Of a DNA stretch of 64,000 nucleotides, positions 43,555-61,464 are shown in pieces. Origin of the DNA: Pseudonocardia oceani (GTDB taxonomy: Bacteria > Actinomycetota > Actinomycetes > Mycobacteriales > Pseudonocardiaceae). The stretch lies in NCBI RefSeq assembly GCF_019263585.2, contig NZ_JADQDF010000001.1, forward strand, positions 2,480,001-2,544,000, read 5' to 3'. The notes below the pieces were generated by a model. It had not been told where the DNA came from, did no database searches, and saw only the letters and a program-made list of their open reading frames with translations. Made by a program: the position numbers and the translations under genes. Position 1 is the stretch's first letter; every line of letters starts with the position of its first letter.

Positions 43555-44183
43555 GGCGCGATCCTCTCAATGGACATTCGATTTCAGCTTCTGGCGAACG
43601 CATTACGCGCTCGCACAACGGGCGCTTCCCATTCTGCATTCCCGGCGAGCACGTTTGCGACACAGCCCGGTCACGATCGAATCGACCGACTCGTTTGCCT
43701 GCTACGATTCGCAACCGAATCAGCCGTGGAGTGTTCAGCATCGGAACGCAGGGCCTCCCTCGGCGTTCGGTGGCGTGCCCAGGTCACTCCATGGACGGCC
43801 GGATCTCGCTCCCCCGATGACGGCACCATATCTTGGACCCTGGTCGCCGCTGCTGCGCTCGGCGCCGAGCGCGCGAGGTCACTCACGCGGGATGTTTGGG
43901 TGGCCCGCTGCAGATCATCGGCCTGGGCGGGGCGGTCCACTGCGTGGCGCGAGCACCGCGCACGCTCCACCTCACCGACCCAGTTCATCGGCGAGGTTGG
44001 CATAGGGCCGCCCTTAGGGCCGCCAGGCCCCGACGAAGGCGGTCGATCAGCAGTTGCCTCGGCCCGCGCGGCCATGAGCGCATATCCGCGCAGCTCCCGG
44101 CCGGTGACGCCGTACCTGCCCGACAGAGTGACAACCGCGGCGCTCGCTGCCCCACCGACGACCACCGGGGCAAGCTGGCCCAC
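43555..44183. other. Divergent intergenic region
   Basis: Lies between the minus-strand DUF262 gene and the plus-strand DUF6308 gene and must hold both promoters. Long open frames exist on both strands, but I find no family features or ribosome sites for them. Confidence 0.4.
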
Positions 44184-44819
44184 ATGGCTTTTCAGCTCCC
44201 CGAGTCGCTACAGAGTTCGGATGATGACGCGGCGCTTGCGCTGCTGACGCGCTACTACGGCCGGCCGTTCGCCGGTCCGGGCTCGGCCGTCGGAGCGGCA
44301 TTCGACCATTGGGACAGCACCGGCACCCGAGTGCAGGACGTCGACCGTTTCACCGCCGACGACCTGGTCGCCGTCACCTTCCTCAGCGTCGACGTCTCCG
44401 CTACCGCGGCCCGGGCGCTGCTGCGGGAACGGGCTGATGAGTTCGCCGCGCTCTTGGCCGACGTGGGTCAGGACCGCGATCTCGTCGACGAGGTTGACCC
44501 GCTCGCCGACGACTGGGCTGGCTGGGCGGTGATGAGCGCACTGCGTGGGCTCGACCGCATCGGCCCTACGACAGCGAGCAAGCTCCTCGCCCGGAAGCGC
44601 CCACGACTGCGCCCGATCTGGGACACCGTTGTGACGAAGGTGACCGGCTCCACCGAACAGCAGTGGGAACCGCTGCGACAAGCACTTCGCGCCGACGATG
44701 CGGCCTTGCATCATCGCCTTCTCCGGCTCCGCGCCGCCGCCGGCCTGCCCGACGACATCGGCGCACTGCGCATCTTCGACGTCATCTGCTGGCGCGAGGG
44801 CAAGGATCGCGGTTGGTAG
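44184..44819 (+). CDS. DUF6308-like protein
   Basis: A 211-residue protein that I recognise as the actinobacterial DUF6308 group, function unknown. Visible: ALALLTRYYGRPFAGPGSAV, RFTADDLVAVTFLSVDV, WAVMSALRGLDRIGPTTASK LLARKRPRLRPIWDTVV and DIGALRIFDVICWREGK. The GPTTASKLLARKRPRLRPIWD stretch resembles a helix-hairpin-helix-like DNA contact, which would suit a DNA-related role. ATG at 44184; earlier in-frame starts exist. Often found in mobile or defence regions, though this I state from general memory. Confidence 0.7.
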   Translation: MAFQLPESLQSSDDDAALALLTRYYGRPFAGPGSAVGAAFDHWDSTGTRVQDVDRFTADDLVAVTFLSVDVSATAARALLRERADEFAALLADVGQDRDLVDEVDPLADDWAGWAVMSALRGLDRIGPTTASKLLARKRPRLRPIWDTVVTKVTGSTEQQWEPLRQALRADDAALHHRLLRLRAAAGLPDDIGALRIFDVICWREGKDRGW

Positions 44820-45031
44820 TTCACCGGTGTCGCATCCGGCCGGAGGGCGGCCCGCTAAGTCGACCGCGGCGCGCCCGAAACCAGCGGAGCACCCTCGGGG
44901 AGGTGTCACGAACCGACGTGCGGCCTCGGAACGGCAACAGGGTCAGCTGACCGTTGACACAACCGCGCGATGCGGGCATCATTGTTATCAGCACCTCGCA
45001 CCGACAAGCTGCAACGCACTAAGTACGATCA

Positions 45032-45069
45032 GCGCCACTACAGCACACTTCTGTGCTCAGTAGTGGCGC
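45032..45069. terminator. Hairpin, GCGCCACTAC inverted repeat
   Basis: GCGCCACTACAGCACA is followed by TGTGCTCAGTAGTGGCGC. A strong stem-loop 210 bp after the DUF6308 stop, just before the second hairpin. Confidence 0.5.
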
Positions 45070-45096
45070 CCGTTGTCGTTTCACGTGATTGCGACA

Positions 45097-45130
45097 AGGC
45101 CCAGAACGCTTCGGCGTTCTGGGCCTTTTT
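45097..45130 (+). terminator. Intrinsic terminator
   Basis: AAGGCCCAGAACGC-TTCG-GCGTTCTGGGCCTTTTT: perfect stem, UUCG tetraloop and T-tract. Terminates plus-strand transcription after DUF6308. Confidence 0.85.
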
Positions 45131-45167
45131 GTGTCCGCACATCAATGAGTAAGAAGGGAGCAGAACC

Positions 45168-45407
45168 ATGCGTGAGCACTGGGAGATGGACAGCGACGCT
45201 GCGGCGTCCTACCAGCTCGACCCGAGCTACACCGCGAGCGGCGCCAACTGGTGCGGCGAGCGCCGCCCGGCCAAGAGGCGCGCGACGGCAGGAAGGCAGG
45301 AAGGCGCTCGTCGCGGTCGACCGCACACGGCGGCCGTCTGCGGGGCGGGTGACAACCTCGGGCTGGAGATGCTGAAGGCGCGCTTTCAGCATCGCCGGTC
45401 CGGCTGA
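45168..45407 (+). CDS. Small hypothetical protein
   Basis: A 79-residue frame with a good ribosome site (GAAGGGAG, 8 nt before ATG). It begins REHWEMDSDAAASYQLDPSY and turns very basic afterwards, which suggests a frame change or non-coding tail. Not recognised; weak call. Confidence 0.35.
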   Translation: MREHWEMDSDAAASYQLDPSYTASGANWCGERRPAKRRATAGRQEGARRGRPHTAAVCGAGDNLGLEMLKARFQHRRSG

Positions 45408-45523
45408 TGAACTACGCCCAAGGGGCCGTCGACTCGGTCGGGCTGCAGCGCCGGTGCGACCGACGTGACGATGAGTACGGGCATGTCCTTGACCCGGACG
45501 CCCCTTGGCCTCGACACAACTTA

Positions 45524-45874
45524 TCAAGTGACGCCTGGTGGTCTGGTCGCGATGCGAGCCGCGCTTACCGATACCTCGCCCCGTGCTCGTCCGGAAGATC
45601 CGAAGGCATAGAGCTTCTGCTCGAGCTTGTCATTGAACACGCTGGCGTTGTCGATCACAGCGCCGCCGAGCAGCCGGTAGAACTCCTCGGCGTCGATGCG
45701 ATGGGATCGTTCCACCTTTGCCGTTGAGACGCGGTGTGGCGGTCCGGATGTAGATGTGCCGATGCCGTGATCAAGGACCTGCCGGTGGAAGCTGGACTGA
45801 AACTTCGCGCCGTTGTCGGTCCGGACCTTCTCGATTTGAAACGGCATCAACGAGGTACGGCAGCTTCTGACCAT
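45524..45874 (-). pseudogene. IS481-type transposase, C-terminal fragment
   Basis: KVRTDNGAKFQSSFHRQVLD, GIGTSTSGPPHRVSTAKVER and HRIDAEEFYRLLG are the rve-core middle and end of IS481-type transposases (DNG Asp, VER Glu context). The N-terminal part with the first Asp is missing. It abuts the end of brxHI. Confidence 0.75.
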
Positions 45875-45905
45875 TGTAAGAGCACGACGATGAACAGCTT
45901 GGCGC

Positions 45906-47972
45906 CTACGTGTCGAGGCGAATCAGAGGCATCCGCACCACGTCCGTGGCGCCGGCAGGGTCAGCCAGCCGCTCGCCGAGCGTCCGCGCTGCAAGCTCCT
46001 CCGGTAAGGCGACCGAGAACTTCAGTGCGGTGACGGACTCCTTGTCGAGTCGCGGGACCGCGTGGACATCTGCCGTCCGGATGTCCAGTGGACCCACACC
46101 CTCTGGCAGAATAAGGCTCTCGTTCTCCGCACCGGAGCTGTCCAGGCCGAGGCCAGCCAGCAGCGTCGCATTGGCCTTGAGCCCCGCCCAGGTCCAGAGG
46201 CGCGAGCCGCCTACCGGTCGGCGGGCGAGAACGAGCGCATCCCGATGAACCTCGGCAGCGTACCGAGCGCGAAGCTGCGGTGCCGCTTCCATCGCCCGCT
46301 GCGAGATCGTCACCGCCGGAAGAGCACCGAGCAGCACGTCGCGCTGCGCTCGGCACAGGTCGAACGAGTAGGCGATCGCATCCGAGGGCCACTTCACATC
46401 GCCCTTGGCCGACACTTCCTCCACCCAGACGGTGAAGCGGCTCCAGTCGACGTGCCGGACGAACCACGCCCGGCCGGCCAGCGTCAGCGGCTTGCGCTCA
46501 CGATTGTCGTTGCGTGGCAGCGCGAGCGGTGAGACGAAGCCGATCTCCTGGGTTCCGGCGACCACTCTCAGCTCAAGGTCGGCGATGAACGACGACAGCA
46601 GCTCCATGAAGTGCTGCTTGCCGAACTCTCTTTCCGCCCGCGGGCCGATCATGAGTAGGCCGGAGTCCTCGACGAGGAACCCCGCGGAGCGCAGGTGGGT
46701 CAGAATCGCCTCCGCCTCGTCCAGCACCGCGAGATCGCCCCACCACTCCCGCCACCGGGACGCCCCGAACGCCTTTTCCTGCAGTGCGAGGGCTAGCAGC
46801 TGCTGGGCCGCGAGATGCCGCGGGTTCCGCGGCGCGACGACGTCCTCGACGAACCCGCGCTTCCACAACAGCAGCACTGCAGCCGCCTGCAGCAGACCGT
46901 GCAGATCGATCGCCAGGAAGAGCATGTTGCGGCTGGCTCCCGGGCGACGCCCGGTGCGGCCGAGCCGCTGCAGGAACGCCGAGACCGTCCGGGGCGCGTC
47001 GATCTGTATGACCCGATCGAGATCGCCGATGTCGACACCGAGTTCGAGGGTGGACGTGGCGACGATGACGGTGTTGCGTCCCTCGGCGAAGGCCTGCTCG
47101 CTACGGCGACGCTCGGACGCCGACAACGACGAGTGGGACACGAACGTCTCAACGCCCCGCTCCCGCAGCAGGAAGGTGAGCTCCTCGGCCCGGCGCCGGG
47201 ACTCGAGGAACACCAGCCGCTTCTCGCCACGGTGCAGACGGGAGATCACCGTGGCGGCATTAACCATACTTCCGACGTAGTCCAGAGTGACATCCGGCTC
47301 ACCGGCGTCGGAGACGGTGTCGCGGACCACCCGCGCGGGACGCCCACCCACGGTCGAGCCCTGCATCCACGTCCCGACCGCCTCGGGATTGCCGACCGTC
47401 GCCGATAATCCGATGCGCTGGAGCTTTCGACCCGCGAACCGCTCTACCCGCTCCAGCACGGCAAGCAGATGCCAGCCACGGTCGGACGAGGCGAAGGAGT
47501 GCAGCTCGTCGATGACAACCGACTGCACCGACGAGAAGAACCGTTCCCGGTCGAAGCGACGGGAGACCAGCATCGCCTCGATCGACTCCGGTGTGGTGAG
47601 CAGGATGTCTGGGCGTTCGGCGAGGATTCGCCGACGCTCGGTCGGCCCGACGTCACCGTGCCAGAGCCCGACCGTTCGGCCTAACCAGGCGCCGTAGGAC
47701 TCGATGCGCGGGTGCAGATTGTTCAGTAGTGCGCGCAGCGGTGCTAGGTAGAGGACCGTGGTTCCCGACCACTGCTGCTCCGTCATTCTCGAAAGCAGGG
47801 GGAAGACAGCAGCCTCGGTCTTGCCGCCCGCGGTCGGGGCGACGAGGACGCAGTCGTCGCCGGAACGGACGGGCCCGACCGCCGCGGCCTGCAGCGGTCG
47901 CAGGCCCGACCAGCCGAGTGAGTTGATGATGTGGAACTCGACCGCTTCGTCGAGTCCGGTCACCCCTGCCAC
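45906..47972 (-). CDS. brxHI: BREX type 2 DEAD/DEAH-box helicase
   Basis: A 688-residue Lhr-like superfamily 2 helicase. Motifs: Q-type start GWSGLRPLQAAAV, Walker A VLVAPTAGGKTEAAVF, Ia LAPLRALLNNL, DELHSF (DExH) near residue 165, GLSATVGNPE (III), then the second lobe with STLELGVDIGDLD and FLQRLGRTGRRPG (VI). The C-terminal 300 residues form an Lhr-like domain. Starts 4 bp after the brxD stop. Last gene of the BREX-2 operon in the canonical order. Intact. Confidence 0.92.
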   Translation of the reverse strand: MAGVTGLDEAVEFHIINSLGWSGLRPLQAAAVGPVRSGDDCVLVAPTAGGKTEAAVFPLLSRMTEQQWSGTTVLYLAPLRALLNNLHPRIESYGAWLGRTVGLWHGDVGPTERRRILAERPDILLTTPESIEAMLVSRRFDRERFFSSVQSVVIDELHSFASSDRGWHLLAVLERVERFAGRKLQRIGLSATVGNPEAVGTWMQGSTVGGRPARVVRDTVSDAGEPDVTLDYVGSMVNAATVISRLHRGEKRLVFLESRRRAEELTFLLRERGVETFVSHSSLSASERRRSEQAFAEGRNTVIVATSTLELGVDIGDLDRVIQIDAPRTVSAFLQRLGRTGRRPGASRNMLFLAIDLHGLLQAAAVLLLWKRGFVEDVVAPRNPRHLAAQQLLALALQEKAFGASRWREWWGDLAVLDEAEAILTHLRSAGFLVEDSGLLMIGPRAEREFGKQHFMELLSSFIADLELRVVAGTQEIGFVSPLALPRNDNRERKPLTLAGRAWFVRHVDWSRFTVWVEEVSAKGDVKWPSDAIAYSFDLCRAQRDVLLGALPAVTISQRAMEAAPQLRARYAAEVHRDALVLARRPVGGSRLWTWAGLKANATLLAGLGLDSSGAENESLILPEGVGPLDIRTADVHAVPRLDKESVTALKFSVALPEELAARTLGERLADPAGATDVVRMPLIRLDT

Positions 47973-47976
47973 GACG

Positions 47977-49304
47977 TCACAGGTCTAGGTCGATGTCATC
48001 CACGGAGGCGGCCGCCCGACGGTCTCCCAGTGCGCGGGCTTCGCGCTCGACGTCGGTCAGCTCATCAGGCTTCATCGTGAGCCGGTAGTCGCGCCGCGGG
48101 TCGAAGTCCTCGAACTGGTCAACCCGGTCGAGGACGTCAGCCACGAGCTTCTTCAGGAACAGCCTCGGTGACACGCCCGTACGTCCGCCGAGCTCACCGC
48201 CTACGGCAGCTGCCAGGTCGCGCACATAGGGGTTGTCGACGACGGACCGGAGCCGGGCGGGGTCCTTCGCGCCGGCCGCGTACACGTCGCGGACCCTGCT
48301 GCCGAGCTCCAGCAAGGAATCTGAGGTGAAGCCGTTAAGGCGAATCTGCGGGGCGCGGGGGTTGTCCCACCGCGATTCGGTATGGAAGTCGGTCTGGAGC
48401 CGCTGGGCGAGTGGCGCCAGGCGCTGCACGCCCTGCTGACCGTCGTAGAAGGCGGGTGTACCGGTCATGACAACATAAAGACCCGGGTAGCGGCCGCTGT
48501 CGATCTCGTCCAGCAGCTGCCGAAGCGCGTTGAGCGACTTCTCCCGGGCGTCGGAACGCATCCGCTGCAGGGTCTCGACTTCGTCGAGCACGAGGACGAG
48601 CCCGGCGTAGTCGGAGTCCCGCAGCACCGTGAGCAGTCCCTGGAGGAACCCGAGGGCGCCGAAGTGGTCGAGGTCGCCCCGCACTCCGGCGGCGCGCCGA
48701 ACCGAGGCGGCGACGTGGGGCTGCCCACCGAGCCAGGCCAGCAGCCCGTCGGCCTGCGCGGCGTTCCCCTCGGTCAGGGCGATCCGGTACTGGCGCAGGA
48801 CGGCGGCGAACGCCGGGGCCTCCTTAGAGATCGTGGCGAGCCGCTTCTGCATCAGCTCGAAGAGGGCGTTCCCGGAGTCGGCTGTGCCTGGCGCGGTCGA
48901 CACGTCCCGGTCGAGGACGTGGAGCCAGCCGTCGACGACGTCGCGGAGCGCGCCGGTGGCCGTCGTCGGCGTCGCGAGGTTCTCGACGACGCGCCGATAC
49001 ACGGTCTCCAGCTTGTGCAGCGGGGTCTCGGTTTCGCTGATCTGGATCTCGGCGGTGGCGAAGTTGGCCCGCTTCGCCCGCTCGGTGAGCCAGCGGGAGA
49101 AGAAAGTCTTGCCGGAGCCGTACTCGCCGCGTACCGCCTTGAACCCGGCGCCGCCGCCCGCGACCGACTCCAGATCCTCGTCGACGGCCGTCTCGAAGCG
49201 GGTCAGGCCGACGGCGAGGACATCGAGACCCTGTCGTGGAACGGTGCCGCGGCGCAGCGCCTCGATGATGTCCCGCCGGCGGCGGGGGCTGATCGTGGCG
49301 GTGC

Positions 49305-49308
<4 letters not shown>
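47977..49308 (-). CDS. brxD: BREX type 2 ATP-binding protein BrxD
   Basis: A 443-residue AAA-type ATPase. Opening RRRRDIIEALRRGTVPRQGL DVLAVGL, Walker A GEYGSGKTFFSRWL near residue 68, Walker B LVLVLDEVETLQRM, sensor-like LYVVMTGTPAFYDG and the C-terminal SPRLFLKKLVADVLDRV. Overlaps pglZ by 4 bp (ATGA). It replaces BrxC-associated functions in the type 2 system; exact role is not established. Intact. Confidence 0.92.
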
Positions 49309-56675
<7,367 letters not shown>

Positions 56676-56787
56676 CCCGGGTTCCGCAGCTGATGTCGGT
56701 GCTGGACACGGAATCTGGGGGTTGACCTGCGAGAACGCCGAAGGCCGCCCGGACGGGCGTGTGTCCAGGCGGTGAGGTTCGTGCTGG

Positions 56788-58548
<1,761 letters not shown>

Positions 58549-58706
58549 GTGTCCAGACGTTACATGAGTTCCAGCAGCTCAACAGTTCGAACACCGATCG
58601 AACGTGTGTCCAGTATTTTCGCCGCTTCCGGACCTGCTCCCGCTCGCTGACCTGGGAGAATACCGCGGCGTGTGTCCAGATCCGCCCATCAGCTGCGGAA
58701 CGCGGG

Positions 58707-61456
58707 ACCGTCGGCGGTTCGGTGATGGGGACCGAGCCGTGGCGGGTGAACCACGTCGACTCCTCTTCACCCGTCTCGACTTGCCGCGCAACGACAATCT
58801 CGAACGCCCGCTGGCCCAAAACGAGCCGCTCTGCCTCGTCGCCCGAGTAGGCGAGGTCGTCATCGAGCAGCCCGTAGAGGCGGTAGACCTCCCAGTCCAG
58901 CTCCTCCTGCTCGAAGATCATGCGTTCGCGGAGCCGCTCCCATGCCGCGCCACCCTCCTTCAACCGCTGGTCGAGGGACGTCGACGGACTCATCCCGTCC
59001 TGCAGCCAGTCGGCGACCACGGCACGGGGTGAGTTCTGGTCGAGCTCACGCGCCAATGTGTCCAGCTCGCGTCCACGGACCAGCGGAAGTTCCGCAGGCA
59101 GCGGGAACTGCTCGAGCTTGGTGCCGGTGAATTCGAATGTGTTGCGCCATTCCTCGCTACCCATCGCCGCGTAGCCAGCATCGACCCGAGCACCGCCGCC
59201 CTCACCCTTGTTGTGGCTGACCTGCTTGAGCCAGAAGCACGCCGTCGAGCTATTCAGCACCCCGAGCAGCTCCAAATGCTGGTCCTCACTCGCCCCCTTC
59301 GGCAGCTTGATCACCGGTGCGGACTGCTTGAACACCTTGCCGCCACGGTCCAGCACAAAGTGGTTGTGGGTGGCGACAAAGGCAAACGCGACGCTCAATC
59401 TCGATCGAAATCGATCCGCGAAGAACATGCTGTGGTCGAACCAGCGAAGTCCGCGCTCCTCTGGCTCGTGCCCAAAGTCAACCCGACGACGAAGCGGAGA
59501 CCGGTAAGTCCACATTTCTCGAAGGAATTCACCGCTCGGACCTACGGCAAACCCATCCGAGGAGTAGGGAAATAGCGTTTCCGTTTCGCCACCAATCCGA
59601 TAGTCCCTCACCTCGTCGCCGAGAATAACCGGCACAAACTCGACCAGATTTCGGCGGCCAGCGTATCCAGTCGGCCGATAAAATGCTTCATCCAGCCCGG
59701 TATGCGTGGTTCGTCCTACCACAATCTCTCGTTGCGAGATCCGCGCAGCCTGACCGTCAAGCAACTGCAGTAGATCCGCCGCACCGCCACCTGACAGCGA
59801 CCAGGGATGAGACACCAACACTGCCCGCGGGAGGTCGCCCACTGATACGTACTTCCCATTGAATTCCGGATTGTCAAGATTCTCCACGATCTCGGTCCAG
59901 ACCAAACCGTTGCCAGGCACCTTCGGCTGCCCTGGTTCACCTCGGATCCCCATAACGACACGCACAACATCGCCGACCGGCTTGCGGCGTCGCCCGACGA
60001 GGATGACGGTCGGCGTTCCATGTCCAGGAACATAGGCGCCCGATGTATCGATCACCTGTACAAGATCGACCGGATTGTCCAAATGAAATCCGCCGAACAA
60101 ATCCTCGATGAGCTTCTTGCCGAACTCACGCTTCACAAAGGAGTTCGATGTGATCTGACCAACGTAACCCGCCGGTTCGTTGCGATTACCTTTCACGGCA
60201 AGACGGTAAAAAAGTTCCGCAAACGGCACGGAGAGTGCGTACTGACGGTGGGCAGTCTTGTAGGAATCCCGATACAGCGCGCTTAGAACAGCGTCCTTTA
60301 CCGTGATGTACGGCGGGTTGCCGACAACCACGTGATACTGGCCGGGCTGCAGAATCCCGACATAGTCGGCGAGGTCCTCCGTGTCGTACAGGTAAGTTCG
60401 CTCCACGTCCGGGTCTTCGTCGTCGTCGATCCCGGGGATCGTGGCCGGGACTCCCCCGCTCTCGCCGAGCAGGGCGTCGCCGATGGCGAGGTGGTAGCCG
60501 AGGGCCGGGATGGCAGCGAGCGAACGTTCGCCAATGGCATTGATTCCGGCGACAGTCAGACGGAAGCGGGCAATGGCCACGGCGAAGGGGTTGAGGTCGA
60601 CCCCGTGGATCGAATCCATGGCGCGCCGCACGCGTTCCTTCACGTCGAGTGCCGGCGCCTCGTGCTCCCACACCTTCATCAGCCGGTGGAATGCGCCGAG
60701 CAGGAAGTGGCCCGACCCGCACGTGGGGTCGATGAGCTTCAGCCCGTCGTGCCCGAACTCCTTCAGGGCGGGCGTGAGGGTCTGGTCAAGGATGAACTCC
60801 TCAACGAAATCCGGGGTCTGCAGGAGGGCGTATGTCTTCTTTGCATGCTCGGATAGATCCTGGTAGAGGTCGCCGAGGAAGCGGGTGCCGAGATCGAGGT
60901 CGGTGAAGTCGTGGATCAGCACGCCGGCGTCGTCCGTCCGCCGCCAGAACTCGACGAGGGCGGCGGCCGACTCCGGCCTGATCAGCGCTGTCCACACCGG
61001 GTTGTGCTTGCGGTCGATCAGGGCCTTGCCAGCGGGCTGGGCGGCGAGGACGGCGAAGCCCTGTTGCAGCCAGTGCCGCCGGTTGTGTGTCGGGTTGGCG
61101 CGGAAGTAGGCGGTGAGGTTCTCCTCGGCGAGGGCCGTGCGGTCTCCAGGCCCGGTGATCCAGCCGATCGGCGTCGGCCGCCCGTTCAGATGGGCGCCGG
61201 TGAGCAGGTCGTTGTCCTCGCAAAACCGTAGGAACGTCGTGGCGATGATCCAGGCAACCGCGGCCTGGTCGACCTCATTGTCCCGCCATACCACCCATGA
61301 GTGCCCGGTGCGTTCGCGCGTGCGGGCCTCGGCGTACTCCTCCTTGAGCCGCGTACCCCAGGCGTCGCCTGAGTCCTCGGCTCGGGCACGGAGATCGGCG
61401 ACGAGCAGCCTGAGCTGCCCCTTGAGGTCCTTGAGGAGAGCAGCCGAGTCGATCAC
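58707..61456 (-). pseudogene. pglX: pglX, N-terminal part (interrupted)
   Basis: BREX-2 adenine-specific DNA methyltransferase. From GTG 61456 (8 bp after the pglW stop): IDSAALLKDLKGQLRLLVAD, then motif I IDPTCGSGHFLLGAF near residue 245 and NPPYITVKD (motif IV) near residue 378, VVLVGRRR-type target region, and ITEPPTV at the IS border. 916 codons lie here; with the C-terminal 296 the restored protein has about 1212 residues, normal for PglX. In the present state the frame reads on into the IS and ends at 57902, so a chimera keeping all methylase motifs but lacking the C-terminus could be made. Confidence 0.93.
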
Positions 61457-61464
61457 AGTGCGTC

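Noticed and set aside
43671..44183. A 170-residue minus-strand frame upstream of DUF6308
   Set aside because: No recognisable family, no ribosome site and low-complexity composition; kept as intergenic.
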